Of a DNA stretch of 11,342 nucleotides, positions 1 to 7,086 are shown one piece after another. Source of the DNA: Rickettsiales bacterium (lineage in GTDB: Bacteria; Pseudomonadota; Alphaproteobacteria; Rickettsiales; UBA8987). A model generated the notes under the pieces. The model saw only the letters and a list, made by a program, of their open reading frames with translations, was not told where the DNA came from and did not search any database. The DNA lies in contig JAHDHN010000013.1 in the NCBI GenBank assembly GCA_020631295.1, forward strand, positions 1 to 11,342. The letters run 5' to 3'. Numbering within the stretch: position 1 is the first letter of the stretch; the number at the start of each line of letters is the position of its first letter. Position numbers and translations under genes: made by a program.

Positions 1-647
1 TTACTGCTATTTGGGGTAATATCAGCATAGTCATCTGTGCCTGTTCTAACTGCTTGGTTTACGTTGGTTTGCGGCCCTTTGGGGGCGTCTACCATATGCA
101 CTTTACCATTAATCATCTCATATTTCTTGCCTGCAGGAGGAATCATGCGGTTGTCGTCTTTATTGACATATGCGCCATTTTCACCTCTGGATGAATCAAA
201 TCGGGCGCCTTCAACAGGGCGTGCCGTTCGTCCATCACTTAATTTTAACACATCATCATCTGTTTTATTGGGCCTTGCTAATTCCTCCCCTTTTATCTCA
301 GCTTTAAGTGCTGGGTTGTTATCCATTTTCACCACCCTGGCTTCTCTTGGCGCAAGGTTTGGAGCAGAAGGTTCTGTAGGCCTAATACGACGACGCGTGC
401 CAGCTGCTCTTGGGCCTGCATCCACACCTGTGATACGAAATTCATCAAAAGCCTTGCCAAAATCTGCTATTGCATCCGCATTGCGGCCTGAAAAACTAAG
501 ATCGGCGCGGGCATTAAGAAAATCATGTACACGCACACTGTAATCACGACCAGTAAACTCCTTAAAAGCATGTTTCATCTCATCCGTTACATTGGTACGG
601 CTGACTCCTCGCATTGCATCAACTAGCTGACTAAAGTTTTTAAACAT
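1..647 (-). CDS. Hypothetical protein, 3' end beyond window (>=215 aa visible)
   Basis: This reading frame stays open from an ATG at 645-647 to the left edge, so the C-terminus lies outside the window. The start is supported by AGAGGA at 655-660, seven bases upstream. Residues 1-75 look folded and amphipathic (MFKNFSQLVDAMRGVS at the start). From about residue 76 the chain is polar, rich in Pro, Arg, Asp, Lys and Asn, with TRRRIRPTEP and a long charged stretch, typical of a disordered linker. I see no signal peptide or membrane segment, and I do not recognise a family. The gene lies 154 bp downstream of the 934-aa orphan, on the same strand, and has its own upstream region that resembles that gene's. 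An exported or structural protein is possible, but that is speculation. Confidence 0.7.
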   Translation of the reverse strand, partial: MFKNFSQLVDAMRGVSRTNVTDEMKHAFKEFTGRDYSVRVHDFLNARADLSFSGRNADAIADFGKAFDEFRITGVDAGPRAAGTRRRIRPTEPSAPNLAPREARVVKMDNNPALKAEIKGEELARPNKTDDDVLKLSDGRTARPVEGARFDSSRGENGAYVNKDDNRMIPPAGKKYEMINGKVHMVDAPKGPQTNVNQAVRTGTDDYADITPNSS

Positions 648-654
648 GGTCTTT

Positions 655-660
655 TCCTCT
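655..660 (-). promoter_or_regulatory. Ribosome binding site of the left-edge orphan gene
   Basis: AGAGGA on the minus strand lies seven bases before the ATG at 645-647 and supports that start for a gene whose end cannot be seen. Confidence 0.5.
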
Positions 661-729
661 TTTATGCCATTTTAGGGCTGATATTTTATTTATCTTCTAT
701 GACAAAGATGACAAATCGATATGACAGCA

Positions 730-769
730 CTGTGACAAAACTATCAGAAAATGGTTAACAAAGCGCTAA
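730..769 (-). promoter_or_regulatory. Candidate control region with CtrA-like box, upstream of the left-edge orphan
   Basis: On the minus strand 755-769 reads TTAG-N7-TTAA followed by CCAT, one base from the alphaproteobacterial CtrA consensus TTAA-N7-TTAA. Eight bases downstream, 730-746 carries TGATAGTTTTGTCACAG, which recurs almost unchanged before the 934-aa gene. Several TGTCA words follow between 700 and 735. The region sits about 80-120 bp before the start codon. I could not settle a -35/-10 pair. Binding of CtrA is an inference from motif shape. Confidence 0.4.
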
Positions 770-801
770 TAATTGATGAATTTTTTATGACATATTGAGC
801 A

Positions 802-3606
802 TTAACGCGTAAAATTGGGTCCGCCATGTGATATATGCTCAATATTACATATATCTTCACATGTTTCCAGCACTTCCATATCCTCTGCTATATTTGCGCG
901 TATCTCATCCATTTTTGTTTTTAATTTTTGGGTGATCTTTCCAAAAAAACCAAGTTGTTTAGCTGGTGGCTTAGTATCTGTAATGGCCTCATATGCTGTT
1001 TTGGCCTCTTCTAAAACACAAGGGTCAAGTTCCCCACATGCAGCAGAATTTTCCATTGCTTTAATGAACGGAACAAGTTCTTGTGCTTGGCTTATTACTG
1101 CTGCCTTTGTGCTAAGGGGGGTTAAACGTGTTTCAATAATTTTTACTCTATGTTCGGGTGAAACGGATGCATAATCCATAATGGCCGTCATGTAGACATA
1201 ATTTTCTGGCTCTTGTTCCTTAAATTGACGTTCTAAAAACTGTGCATAAAGTCTTTCTGATTCTTTAGCATTTTGTTCTGTAACAATGTCTTTTAAATCT
1301 TTTTGTGTTTGTCGACTTAGCGGAGCATGCACATCAAACCCTGTGCTAATCGTTAAAATTTTTGCTATTTTTTCCTGTTTCTGTACATCTTTTGTATTAA
1401 ACACGGCTAATGTTGAGGCAGGCAGCTGTTTATCTTCTAGAGCCTTATGATAATAATTTGCATAGGTTTCAAACGTCACAGCTCTACGATCGCGCTCCGC
1501 TAGGAACTTGTCCATCTCCATTTTAGTGTTTGGTACTTTAAATAACCATTCTGCCTCTTTTTGGGTGGGCATCATAGCACTTGTATGCGCCGTTAAAATA
1601 TCCACAAATGGTTTATGTTGAGACATAGATTGTTTAATTATGGCATATTTGGTACATTCATTATCTGAAAAATTATGCAAACTCTCCAATACATCTAATT
1701 TGCTTGGATGATCAATATAATCTCCAAGATTTTGTACAAATGCGGGGGCTAAATAGCTTTTATCCAAGCTGTTAATACCATGGCTAGAAAAATACGCTAA
1801 ATTATCGGCCATCAAACGTGCTTTAGCTGGTAAGATATAGGCGTTCATCACCTCTAAGGCCTTTTTTTCAGAACCGTTATATTGGCTGGCCCGTGGGTCT
1901 CGGTCATCAGCCATTTCATGAATCAAGGCATACAGCTCTTGCTCACTTAGGGGAGTACCATCCAAGGCTTGCAAGCCAATAGAGGGGTCAAGTTCAAGCT
2001 CTTTTTGTAATGCAAAATGGTCAAGTAAATGGTAAGCTATTTGCGCTTGGGCTTTTTCTTTTGCGTTGGAGTGTTCTATACGCTTTCCTTGGCAGGTTTT
2101 TTCTTTTCCATTATTGCGTATCAGCGCATGGAGTAAGCTTTCATCTCCTGTAAAATCAGGGCTATTGATAAAATACAACGCTCTGCCCACAGCTTTTTGT
2201 GTGTCAAAGCTGCGATGCTTAAATAAAAACTCAAAACTTTTATCATCAATCAGTTCATCTTTTAGCATAATTTTTGCTATACTCGACTGACGACGGTAAA
2301 TATCTGGCTTATCCACCGCAAAATGGATAGCTGCTTCCACATATTTTTTGGCTTCATCCTCATTAAAAAATCTGCCTTCACCATCATCAGCTTTATATGC
2401 ACATGCCTTAACATATTCATGAAGATAAAGCTGTTTTTCTGCTGGAGACAAATCTCTACGTGCAATTGAAAGCATAAACTTTTCATCTTTTACGCTAAGT
2501 TTAGCTCCTTCTCTGCCTTGCATAGGCGCTAATATTTGCTCAAATGAAACCCTGTGAGCAAATACTTCACGTTCAGAATCGGTGGCCTGTCCAAACATAT
2601 AATGCAGCAATTCTTGAGAATAAAAATCTAGCCAGTCTTCTGGCATTCTTTTTTCTTCAGCAATGCAATACACCATATGAGCAGCTCGACTGCCAACAGC
2701 TACTTCTCCAACAACAGGAAAGGCAAGCATTCCTGTAGCAGTGGCATCAATAACAACCCCTCCACCTAAATTAAGCAATTTTCCAGTTGTACTAATGCGT
2801 TGTATTGTCCCTAAATTAGGGCGCTCTCCATAGGCTTCCTCCCATGCATCACCATATTGATTAACCCACTCTGATTCTGATAATCCCTCATAATATAAAG
2901 CTCGGGCTAATAGAGGGGCAGAAAAAGCAGCGCTTCCTTTAATGGTGCTTTTTCTTAAAGCTTTGCTGGCTACCACACCTTCTTCTACTGCTGCGGCAAT
3001 TGCTCTAGGTGAGCGGGATTGTAGAAGATTACGGCGCGCACCAATAACAGAGGCAATATCTTCATGTAAACCGTAAAGGACTGCTCCCCCCAAACTTGCC
3101 TTCATCATTTTAGTGTCAGCGCTGTGTACTGGGTTAATTGCCGTATGCATATCGCCCAAAAAGCGGACATATTCTGATTCTTTATATTGGTTAAAGCGGT
3201 TTTCATCTTCAAAAAATAGTGCGCTTGCTTGATGAAATCGTCCATCAGCCACCGCCAAACCGTTTGGATCATCCATATATTGTGTGTAATAATCTCTAAC
3301 CACTAAATCTGATGGAGAAAAAGGTGCTAACTGGCTAATGGGCAAGGTAACAGAACCTTCTGCATAGCGTGAATCCGGTATACCTGCTTGATTCACATTA
3401 AAACCAAGCCAATATGAAGCATTATCTGCATTACTAGACAGTTCATAAAATGGTTTATCATCAGCATATAATTTAGGATACGAAAAGGGAAGATCACTCT
3501 CTTCTGTCTGCTGAAGGCGTGCTTGATTATCTTCACTTAGGCCATGAGCTGTCATTTTTCCAGATGTACGGAAAAATACAGGCGCAATGTTTCTTTCTTC
3601 ATCCAT
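802..3606 (-). CDS. Large orphan protein, 934 aa, unknown function
   Basis: A single uninterrupted 934-codon frame, starting at ATG 3604-3606 and ending in TAA at 802-804. I recognise no family. There is no N-terminal signal peptide. Residues about 277-316 are Gly/Ala/Val-rich and hydrophobic (LNLGGGVVIDATATGMLAFP), which could be a membrane-associated hairpin or a buried core. Residues about 165-240 are Ala-rich and helical. From 330 to 880 the sequence is a long series of charged and amphipathic helices without an obvious repeat period. The C-terminus has a Lys-rich helix (GKITQKLKTKMDEI) followed by an acidic, Cys-containing tail. The ribosome site before the ATG is weak (AAGG about 15 bases away), so an internal start such as Met18 is possible. 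Its upstream region resembles that of the next gene. A large structural or effector protein is possible but unproven. Confidence 0.8.
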   Translation of the reverse strand: MDEERNIAPVFFRTSGKMTAHGLSEDNQARLQQTEESDLPFSYPKLYADDKPFYELSSNADNASYWLGFNVNQAGIPDSRYAEGSVTLPISQLAPFSPSDLVVRDYYTQYMDDPNGLAVADGRFHQASALFFEDENRFNQYKESEYVRFLGDMHTAINPVHSADTKMMKASLGGAVLYGLHEDIASVIGARRNLLQSRSPRAIAAAVEEGVVASKALRKSTIKGSAAFSAPLLARALYYEGLSESEWVNQYGDAWEEAYGERPNLGTIQRISTTGKLLNLGGGVVIDATATGMLAFPVVGEVAVGSRAAHMVYCIAEEKRMPEDWLDFYSQELLHYMFGQATDSEREVFAHRVSFEQILAPMQGREGAKLSVKDEKFMLSIARRDLSPAEKQLYLHEYVKACAYKADDGEGRFFNEDEAKKYVEAAIHFAVDKPDIYRRQSSIAKIMLKDELIDDKSFEFLFKHRSFDTQKAVGRALYFINSPDFTGDESLLHALIRNNGKEKTCQGKRIEHSNAKEKAQAQIAYHLLDHFALQKELELDPSIGLQALDGTPLSEQELYALIHEMADDRDPRASQYNGSEKKALEVMNAYILPAKARLMADNLAYFSSHGINSLDKSYLAPAFVQNLGDYIDHPSKLDVLESLHNFSDNECTKYAIIKQSMSQHKPFVDILTAHTSAMMPTQKEAEWLFKVPNTKMEMDKFLAERDRRAVTFETYANYYHKALEDKQLPASTLAVFNTKDVQKQEKIAKILTISTGFDVHAPLSRQTQKDLKDIVTEQNAKESERLYAQFLERQFKEQEPENYVYMTAIMDYASVSPEHRVKIIETRLTPLSTKAAVISQAQELVPFIKAMENSAACGELDPCVLEEAKTAYEAITDTKPPAKQLGFFGKITQKLKTKMDEIRANIAEDMEVLETCEDICNIEHISHGGPNFTR

Positions 3607-3651
3607 ATGACAATAATAGCCTTATTGTGTGACAGTTTGGTGACGCGTATG

Positions 3652-3670
3652 CTGTGTCATAAAACTATCA
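3652..3670 (-). promoter_or_regulatory. Shared upstream box of the 934-aa gene
   Basis: On the minus strand this reads TGATAGTTTTATGACACAG. A 17-base version with the same two ends (TGATAGTTTT and CACAG) lies at 730-746 before the other orphan gene. It is 46-64 bp before the start codon and is followed by further GTCAC and TGTCA words up to the ATG. It could be a promoter element or a regulator site. The shared sequence is visible, the function is inferred. Confidence 0.4.
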
Positions 3671-3742
3671 TAATCTGCCTTCTACGCTCTCTTTTGGGCG
3701 CAGAAGCACTGTTTCTCTGGCTCCATTTTACCCCTAATCATG

Positions 3743-3757
3743 TTAAGAAATCGTTAA
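3743..3757 (-). promoter_or_regulatory. CtrA-like box TTAA-N7-TTAA
   Basis: The 15 bases match the CtrA consensus TTAA-N7-TTAA exactly on both strands, and on the minus strand the last half-site is followed by C (TTAAC), the preferred form. The box lies about 137-151 bp upstream of the 934-aa gene and 10 bp past the stop codon of the ParB/RepB gene, so it belongs to the orphan gene's upstream region. CtrA is the alphaproteobacterial cell-cycle response regulator. Chance occurrence in AT-rich DNA is possible. Confidence 0.4.
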
Positions 3758-3767
3758 TGCTTGTACC

Positions 3768-4667
3768 TTACTCAAGCATATTATCCAAAAGGGTCATTTC
3801 AGTGATTTTTTGGAATTCGGTGAGTATTTCAGGCTGATGCTGTGCAAGATAGCGCACAATATGGGCATTTTCTAGTAAGGAGCCGAGATAGCCTTTGGCT
3901 AAAGTAAGATTGAGCACATCACGGCCATAATGCTGTTCCACCTGCTTATATTCGCGCTGCAGACTTTCCATTTCTTGTTCCATGCGCTCCATTTGCTCAC
4001 TGTTGAGCCCTTTTACCTTTTTGGCGTGTTTGGATTGTACCAGCTGCTCTTGAGGCGTGGCAGCCAATAAGGCTTTGGCATACGATATAGAATAGGTGCC
4101 TGTATCATTCATAAGCGTAACAGCCTCCACTTGGCGAAGGGGTTTCATGCGTTTGAGTAAAGGAAATACACCATTGGCAACCATCTTGTCCTTTAGCATC
4201 AGTACCGCCTCTTCACAAATGCCGTTCAGTAATTTTTGCTTTTGCATAATATTCCTCACATCTACATTTAAGGCGCGTGCAATCTTTTCCTGTGGAACGC
4301 CCTTTGCAATGGCTTGCTGTATCATCCGGTGTTCCTGAATGGGTGACAGGCGATTAATATGCTTGTTATAGGTAAATGCCTCATCGTCTTGTGAGAGCAG
4401 GCACTGCACTTTTGGTTGTTTTAGCTGCTTGAGTGCTTGGAGGCGTAAATGCCCATCTAGTAAGATATAACTTTCCCCCTGTTTGGTCACTGCGGGCGGT
4501 TCAATCACGCCCACCTCTTTGATGGAAGAGAGGATTTTCTTATATTTGGCACTAAATTGCAGTGCTTCGCCAAGCATTTTGGTAGGCACAATATCATCAA
4601 CAGCAAGCTCTATCAGTCCTGTTTCAAACCCGTAATGAATCTCTCGTGCATCTTGATTCTGTATCAT
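3768..4667 (-). CDS. ParB/RepB-family plasmid partition-like protein (second of a tandem pair)
   Basis: A 299-aa protein with the layout of plasmid RepB/ParB proteins. Residues about 20-110 form a ParB/Srx-type domain with the motif LLDGHLRLQALK at 69-80, in the place of the nucleotide-binding GERR-like motif of ParB. Residues about 124-147 (VPQEKIARALNVDVRNIM) form a helix-turn-helix. Residues about 150-299 match the RepB C-terminal domain, with a coiled segment near 224-245. Such proteins bind centromere-like DNA and act in partition, or sit on integrated elements with other roles. The start ATG overlaps the stop of the upstream ParB-like fragment by 4 bp, indicating translational coupling in the original operon. 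That upstream gene is now broken and its promoter lost, so expression may depend on readthrough from the insertion sequence. No ParA/RepA ATPase is present in the window. Confidence 0.85.
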   Translation of the reverse strand: MIQNQDAREIHYGFETGLIELAVDDIVPTKMLGEALQFSAKYKKILSSIKEVGVIEPPAVTKQGESYILLDGHLRLQALKQLKQPKVQCLLSQDDEAFTYNKHINRLSPIQEHRMIQQAIAKGVPQEKIARALNVDVRNIMQKQKLLNGICEEAVLMLKDKMVANGVFPLLKRMKPLRQVEAVTLMNDTGTYSISYAKALLAATPQEQLVQSKHAKKVKGLNSEQMERMEQEMESLQREYKQVEQHYGRDVLNLTLAKGYLGSLLENAHIVRYLAQHQPEILTEFQKITEMTLLDNMLE

Positions 4668-5130
4668 GGGCTGTCCTGTATGTAGCTTTGAAGTGGTTTA
4701 GGCAGAGAGGTGAGGTTCTGCGCTTCTAAAATAGCAGCAAATGCATCATCATGGTAAAGCTGTCTCAGTGCCTCAGCAATAAATGCCATGCGCTGTGTGA
4801 CTAGCTCTGCCTTTTTGGTGATATGGCGCTTCCGATCCACTTCTTTTTGGTACACCTCCAGCACATCATCTGCAGACATTTGCTTGGGTGAGGCTGGTGG
4901 CCTAGTGCCTTGCCGCAATTCTTTGCCATGCTTGTTACGTGATTCCAGAAGCTGTTTTGCCATCCGCAATTTATAGCCCTTGAGCAGATTATTCTCATAA
5001 GCATCTTGTAGGGCGTTCTGTTCTTCACCAGGTGCAGCTTCAGAAATCACCTTCGCGGCCGAGATCGGGATATGACCCAACTCTACTGCTGCAAGCAAAC
5101 GCTCCTCCCCATTGGCTAATAAATGAAGAA
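4664..5130 (-). pseudogene. C-terminal fragment of a ParB/RepB-family protein, cut by the insertion sequence
   Basis: The frame is open from the insertion-sequence edge at 5130 to the stop at 4664. It encodes the end of a RepB-like protein: the stretch LLANGEERLLAAVELGHIPI followed by SAAKVISEA is characteristic of the RepB plasmid-partition C-terminal domain just after the helix-turn-helix. About 154 codons remain. By comparison with its 299-aa neighbour, roughly the first half, including the ParB/Srx domain and helix-turn-helix, is missing and is not found on the other side of the element. A TTG at 5098 could in principle start a 144-aa product, but that product would lack DNA binding. The fragment overlaps the next ParB/RepB gene by 4 bp, so the intact locus was a two-gene operon of related proteins, an arrangement seen on alphaproteobacterial mobile islands. 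Confidence 0.8.
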
Positions 5131-5149
5131 GGGGCTGTCCCAGTTAACT
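5131..5149 (+). repeat. Left terminal inverted repeat of the IS1595-family element
   Basis: GGGGCTGTCCCAGTTAACT. It pairs with the right end at 18 of 19 positions. Confidence 0.9.
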
Positions 5150-5172
5150 GATTGGAGTTATAGGAATGGGAC

Positions 5173-5829
5173 ATGCGCAAGAGCAGATTAAGCAAGCAGA
5201 TACAATATCGATTATTAGAGCATTTTGTGAGTGGCTCAACGGCCCGCTGTGCAGCCGAATTGGTAGGGATTAACCGCAAGAGCGCGGCCTATTATTTTCA
5301 TCGTTTACGCGAGCTGATAGCCTATCATCAAGAGCAAGAGGCATTTGAAGTATTTTCAGGAGAAGTGGAGCTGGATGAGAGCTATTTCGGCGGTGTTCGT
5401 AAAGGAAAGCGCGGCAGAGGTGCTGCTGGTAAAATGGCAGTATTTGGCTTGCTCAAGCGTGGTGGCAAGGTATATGCAAAGGTTGTTTCTGACACAAAAG
5501 CAGACACGTTAATCCCCATTGCCACGCAGAAGATTGCCCCGGATTCCATTGTCTATACGGACCATTATCGCAGCTATAATACGCTGGATGTACAGGGTTT
5601 TTACCATGAGCGAATTAACCACTCGAAGCGGTTCGCTCATGGTAAAAACCATATTAATGGGATAGAGAATTTCTGGAATCAAGCCAAGCGTCACATGCGG
5701 AAATTTAATGGTGTTCCTAAGGCGCATTTTGGAGTATTTCTAAAGGAGTGCGAGTGGCGATTTAACAACCCTGAGCCAAAAGCACAATTACAGCAACTAA
5801 AACAATGGGTTAATCAATATCTAATCTAG
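5173..5829 (+). CDS. IS1595-family (IS1016 group) transposase
   Basis: A complete 218-aa transposase, typical in length for the IS1016 group. The N-terminal 50 residues carry a helix-turn-helix-like region (TARCAAELVGINRKSAAYYF). The ISXO2-type catalytic core follows: VELDESYFGG supplies the first Asp, YTDHYRSY the second, and HINGIENFWNQAKRHMRKFNG the conserved third catalytic region. The segment GKRGRGAAGKMAVFGLL is also characteristic of the group. ATG 5173 is preceded by AGGA at 5162-5165. The TAG stop lies at the inner edge of the right terminal repeat. The frame is intact, so the enzyme may be active. Inside the gene, 5596-5650 is a perfect inverted repeat that could fold strongly in the mRNA. 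Confidence 0.93.
   Translation: MRKSRLSKQIQYRLLEHFVSGSTARCAAELVGINRKSAAYYFHRLRELIAYHQEQEAFEVFSGEVELDESYFGGVRKGKRGRGAAGKMAVFGLLKRGGKVYAKVVSDTKADTLIPIATQKIAPDSIVYTDHYRSYNTLDVQGFYHERINHSKRFAHGKNHINGIENFWNQAKRHMRKFNGVPKAHFGVFLKECEWRFNNPEPKAQLQQLKQWVNQYLI
5596..5650. repeat. Perfect 19-bp inverted repeat inside the transposase gene
   Basis: Arms 5596-5614 (GGTTTTTACCATGAGCGAA) and 5632-5650 are exact reverse complements with a 17-base spacer. The region codes for GFYHERINHSKRFAHGKNH just before the conserved INGIENFW motif, so it is coding sequence as well as palindrome. Confidence 0.9.
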
Positions 5830-5846
5830 TTATCTGGGACAGCCCC
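5828..5846 (-). repeat. Right terminal inverted repeat of the IS1595-family element
   Basis: On the minus strand it reads GGGGCTGTCCCAGATAACT, one mismatch from the left end. It overlaps the last two bases of the transposase stop codon. Confidence 0.9.
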
Positions 5847-6617
5847 TTTAATTATGATACTTCGCTTGAAGATACTATCTCCAGGCATTTACATGATCAT
5901 ATATTGCAGACATCAGATGACAGCACCAAGGAAAGAGTTCTAACAACGCTTCAAAGCAATATTCGTCACGTTTATGGTCAAGTAAATGTAGCGGATTTTG
6001 TGAATAAAAATAATAATGGCATAGGTTTCTTGATAGATGAAGATGATAACCAGCCCTTTTGTATAGAGAATATTTTTAATGTTTTATATGCACTAAAGAA
6101 TGCCAAGCACATCAGTACTATGCGTGGACGAGAAAATGGAGAAACTATTTCTGGTCAGTGTTGTAAACAAATAGATAAAGAGAATAATAAGTTTCTTTGC
6201 AATGGGTTCCTTGGTCCAAAAAACGAGAATGGTAAAACAACTCCAAGAGATGTATATATCTTAGGGTTCGGATTCGACGCAAATAATATTGATCAAGAGT
6301 TACTTAATTTAAGGGATCACTTGAATCCAGATGAAGGTAATTTTTATATAACTAATATGAAGGATTCTTATAAGATTAGAAAGCTCCTAGAGACTATTTC
6401 TACTGAATCAAAAAAACAAAAAGCGATAAAAAATGATGAGAACAAAACCAGTCTAATCTTATTACCTAAAGGTGGAGGCATATATGAGGGGGTTAAGCAG
6501 AATACACGCGGTGATTACACCCTCTATAAGTATGGCATTACGGTTTCAAGCAAGTCTATTTATAAAGCGCTGAAGTTTGATTTTCCTTTTGGACAAGGTG
6601 ACTATTATCAAGAATAA
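5847..6617 (+). pseudogene. C-terminal fragment of a SIR2-like domain protein
   Basis: The frame is open from the first base after the insertion sequence to the TAA at 6615-6617 (256 codons). It begins FNYDTSLEDTI, the NYD-containing strand of bacterial SIR2-like domains (usual form: FNYDRxLE). It continues with IRHVYGQV, where the family has its HxxG segment, and VYILGFGFDANNID, matching the late LGFGF/LGYS strand. The NAD-binding N-terminal half with the GAG motif is missing, presumably lost with the DNA replaced by the element. No ATG exists in frame until far inside; a TTG at 5904 is the first plausible start. SIR2-like domains of this type often hydrolyse NAD in anti-phage systems, but the rest of such a system is not present here. 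The DNA is clearly AT-rich compared with the right part of the window. The domain assignment rests on three short motifs, so it is moderate. Confidence 0.6.
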
Positions 6618-6998
6618 GCATGGAAATCTTAACGTACAATTTTTTCCGTTTTTTGTGATAACATCAAGCTGTATATCATCTATCCACCCTCAAAACTCAT
6701 AATCAGTTATCTAGAAATATCATAGTTCGTAGCGTTCCAGCCGCACAGCGCCTGAATTGCGAACCAATGGCTTAAAAATAGCTGAAAACGAACACTATCC
6801 AGATTCTCTGATGGTAGTGTGTTTGGAGACTGGAGACAGATTTCTTGGAAAAAACACAGATTTTAGCCAAAAATGAAGACTGAGTATAAGGGCTATTTTG
6901 CACATCCAAAACCTGCCAGACCCCGCAGGATAAGGGCTTTAGAGGGAGATCACACTTTACAGAAAACCACACTGACATTTGGTTTGAAGCATATTAAA
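6618..6998. other. Intergenic stretch without a convincing gene
   Basis: About 380 bp between the SIR2-like fragment and tRNA-Ser. Short frames on either strand look spurious: none has a good ribosome site, and one simply runs into the tRNA. Two imperfect hairpins can be drawn, at 6725-6764 (ends GTTCG and CGAAC) and 6792-6820 (ends ACACTA and TAGTGT), and one possible terminator at 6908-6929. I did not find by eye a direct copy of the tRNA 3' end that would mark an attachment site. Confidence 0.5.
6908..6929 (-). terminator. Possible terminator of the tRNA-Ser transcript
   Basis: On the minus strand CCTGC, an 8-base loop and GCAGG are followed directly by TTTT, about 70 bases past the tRNA 3' end. 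The stem is only five pairs, so this is weak. Confidence 0.3.
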
Positions 6999-7086
6999 TG
7001 GCAGAGGGGAAGGGATTCGAACCCTCGAGGGCGGATGCCCAACACGCTTTCCAGGCGTGCGCCTTAAACCGCTCGGCCACCCCTCT
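6999..7086 (-). tRNA. tRNA-Ser (anticodon GGA), CCA encoded
   Basis: A class II tRNA of 88 bases including encoded CCA (6999-7001) and discriminator G73. The acceptor stem AGAGGGG pairs with CCCCTCT. T8-G9 and the D arm (GCCGAG...GGC) follow. The anticodon arm is CACGC-CTGGAAA-GCGTG, giving anticodon GGA, which reads UCC and UCU. The long variable arm (GGGC...GCCC) and the T arm with GGTTCGAATCC are those expected of serine tRNA. The first pair is A-U, less usual than G-C. The two bases 5' of the tRNA can pair with G73 and C74 in the precursor. The gene marks the change from AT-rich accessory DNA to core genes, with its 3' end facing the accessory side, as at tRNA genes used for integration. 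Confidence 0.97.

Larger units (their letters stand above)
5131..5846 (+). mobile_element. IS1595-family insertion sequence, IS1016-like, 716 bp
   Basis: The element is bounded by terminal inverted repeats of 19 bp with one mismatch (5131-5149 and 5828-5846, outer end GGGGCTGTCCCAG) and holds one complete transposase gene. Size and protein match the IS1016 group of the IS1595 family. That family normally makes 8-bp target duplications, but the flanks here differ (ATGAAGAA left, TTTAATTA right). Both neighbouring genes are decapitated at the junctions, and the two gene remnants are unrelated. The element therefore most likely marks a deletion or recombination between two copies, not a fresh insertion. 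Confidence 0.9.

Noticed and set aside
37..543. Plus-strand open frame of 168 codons
   Set aside because: It is antisense to the minus-strand gene, which has a good ribosome site and stays open from 647 to the window edge. The plus frame has no such support.
5123..5854. Target-site duplication around the insertion sequence
   Set aside because: The 8 bp on the left (ATGAAGAA) and right (TTTAATTA) do not match, and no shifted match is visible.
6725..6764. attC-like integron recombination site
   Set aside because: The ends GTTCG and CGAAC are inverted but do not follow the attC core pattern, and there is no integrase or cassette gene.
6873..7067. Plus-strand open frame running into the tRNA
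   Set aside because: Its end (WQRGRDSNPRG) is translated antisense tRNA-Ser, a common false gene call, and it has no ribosome site.
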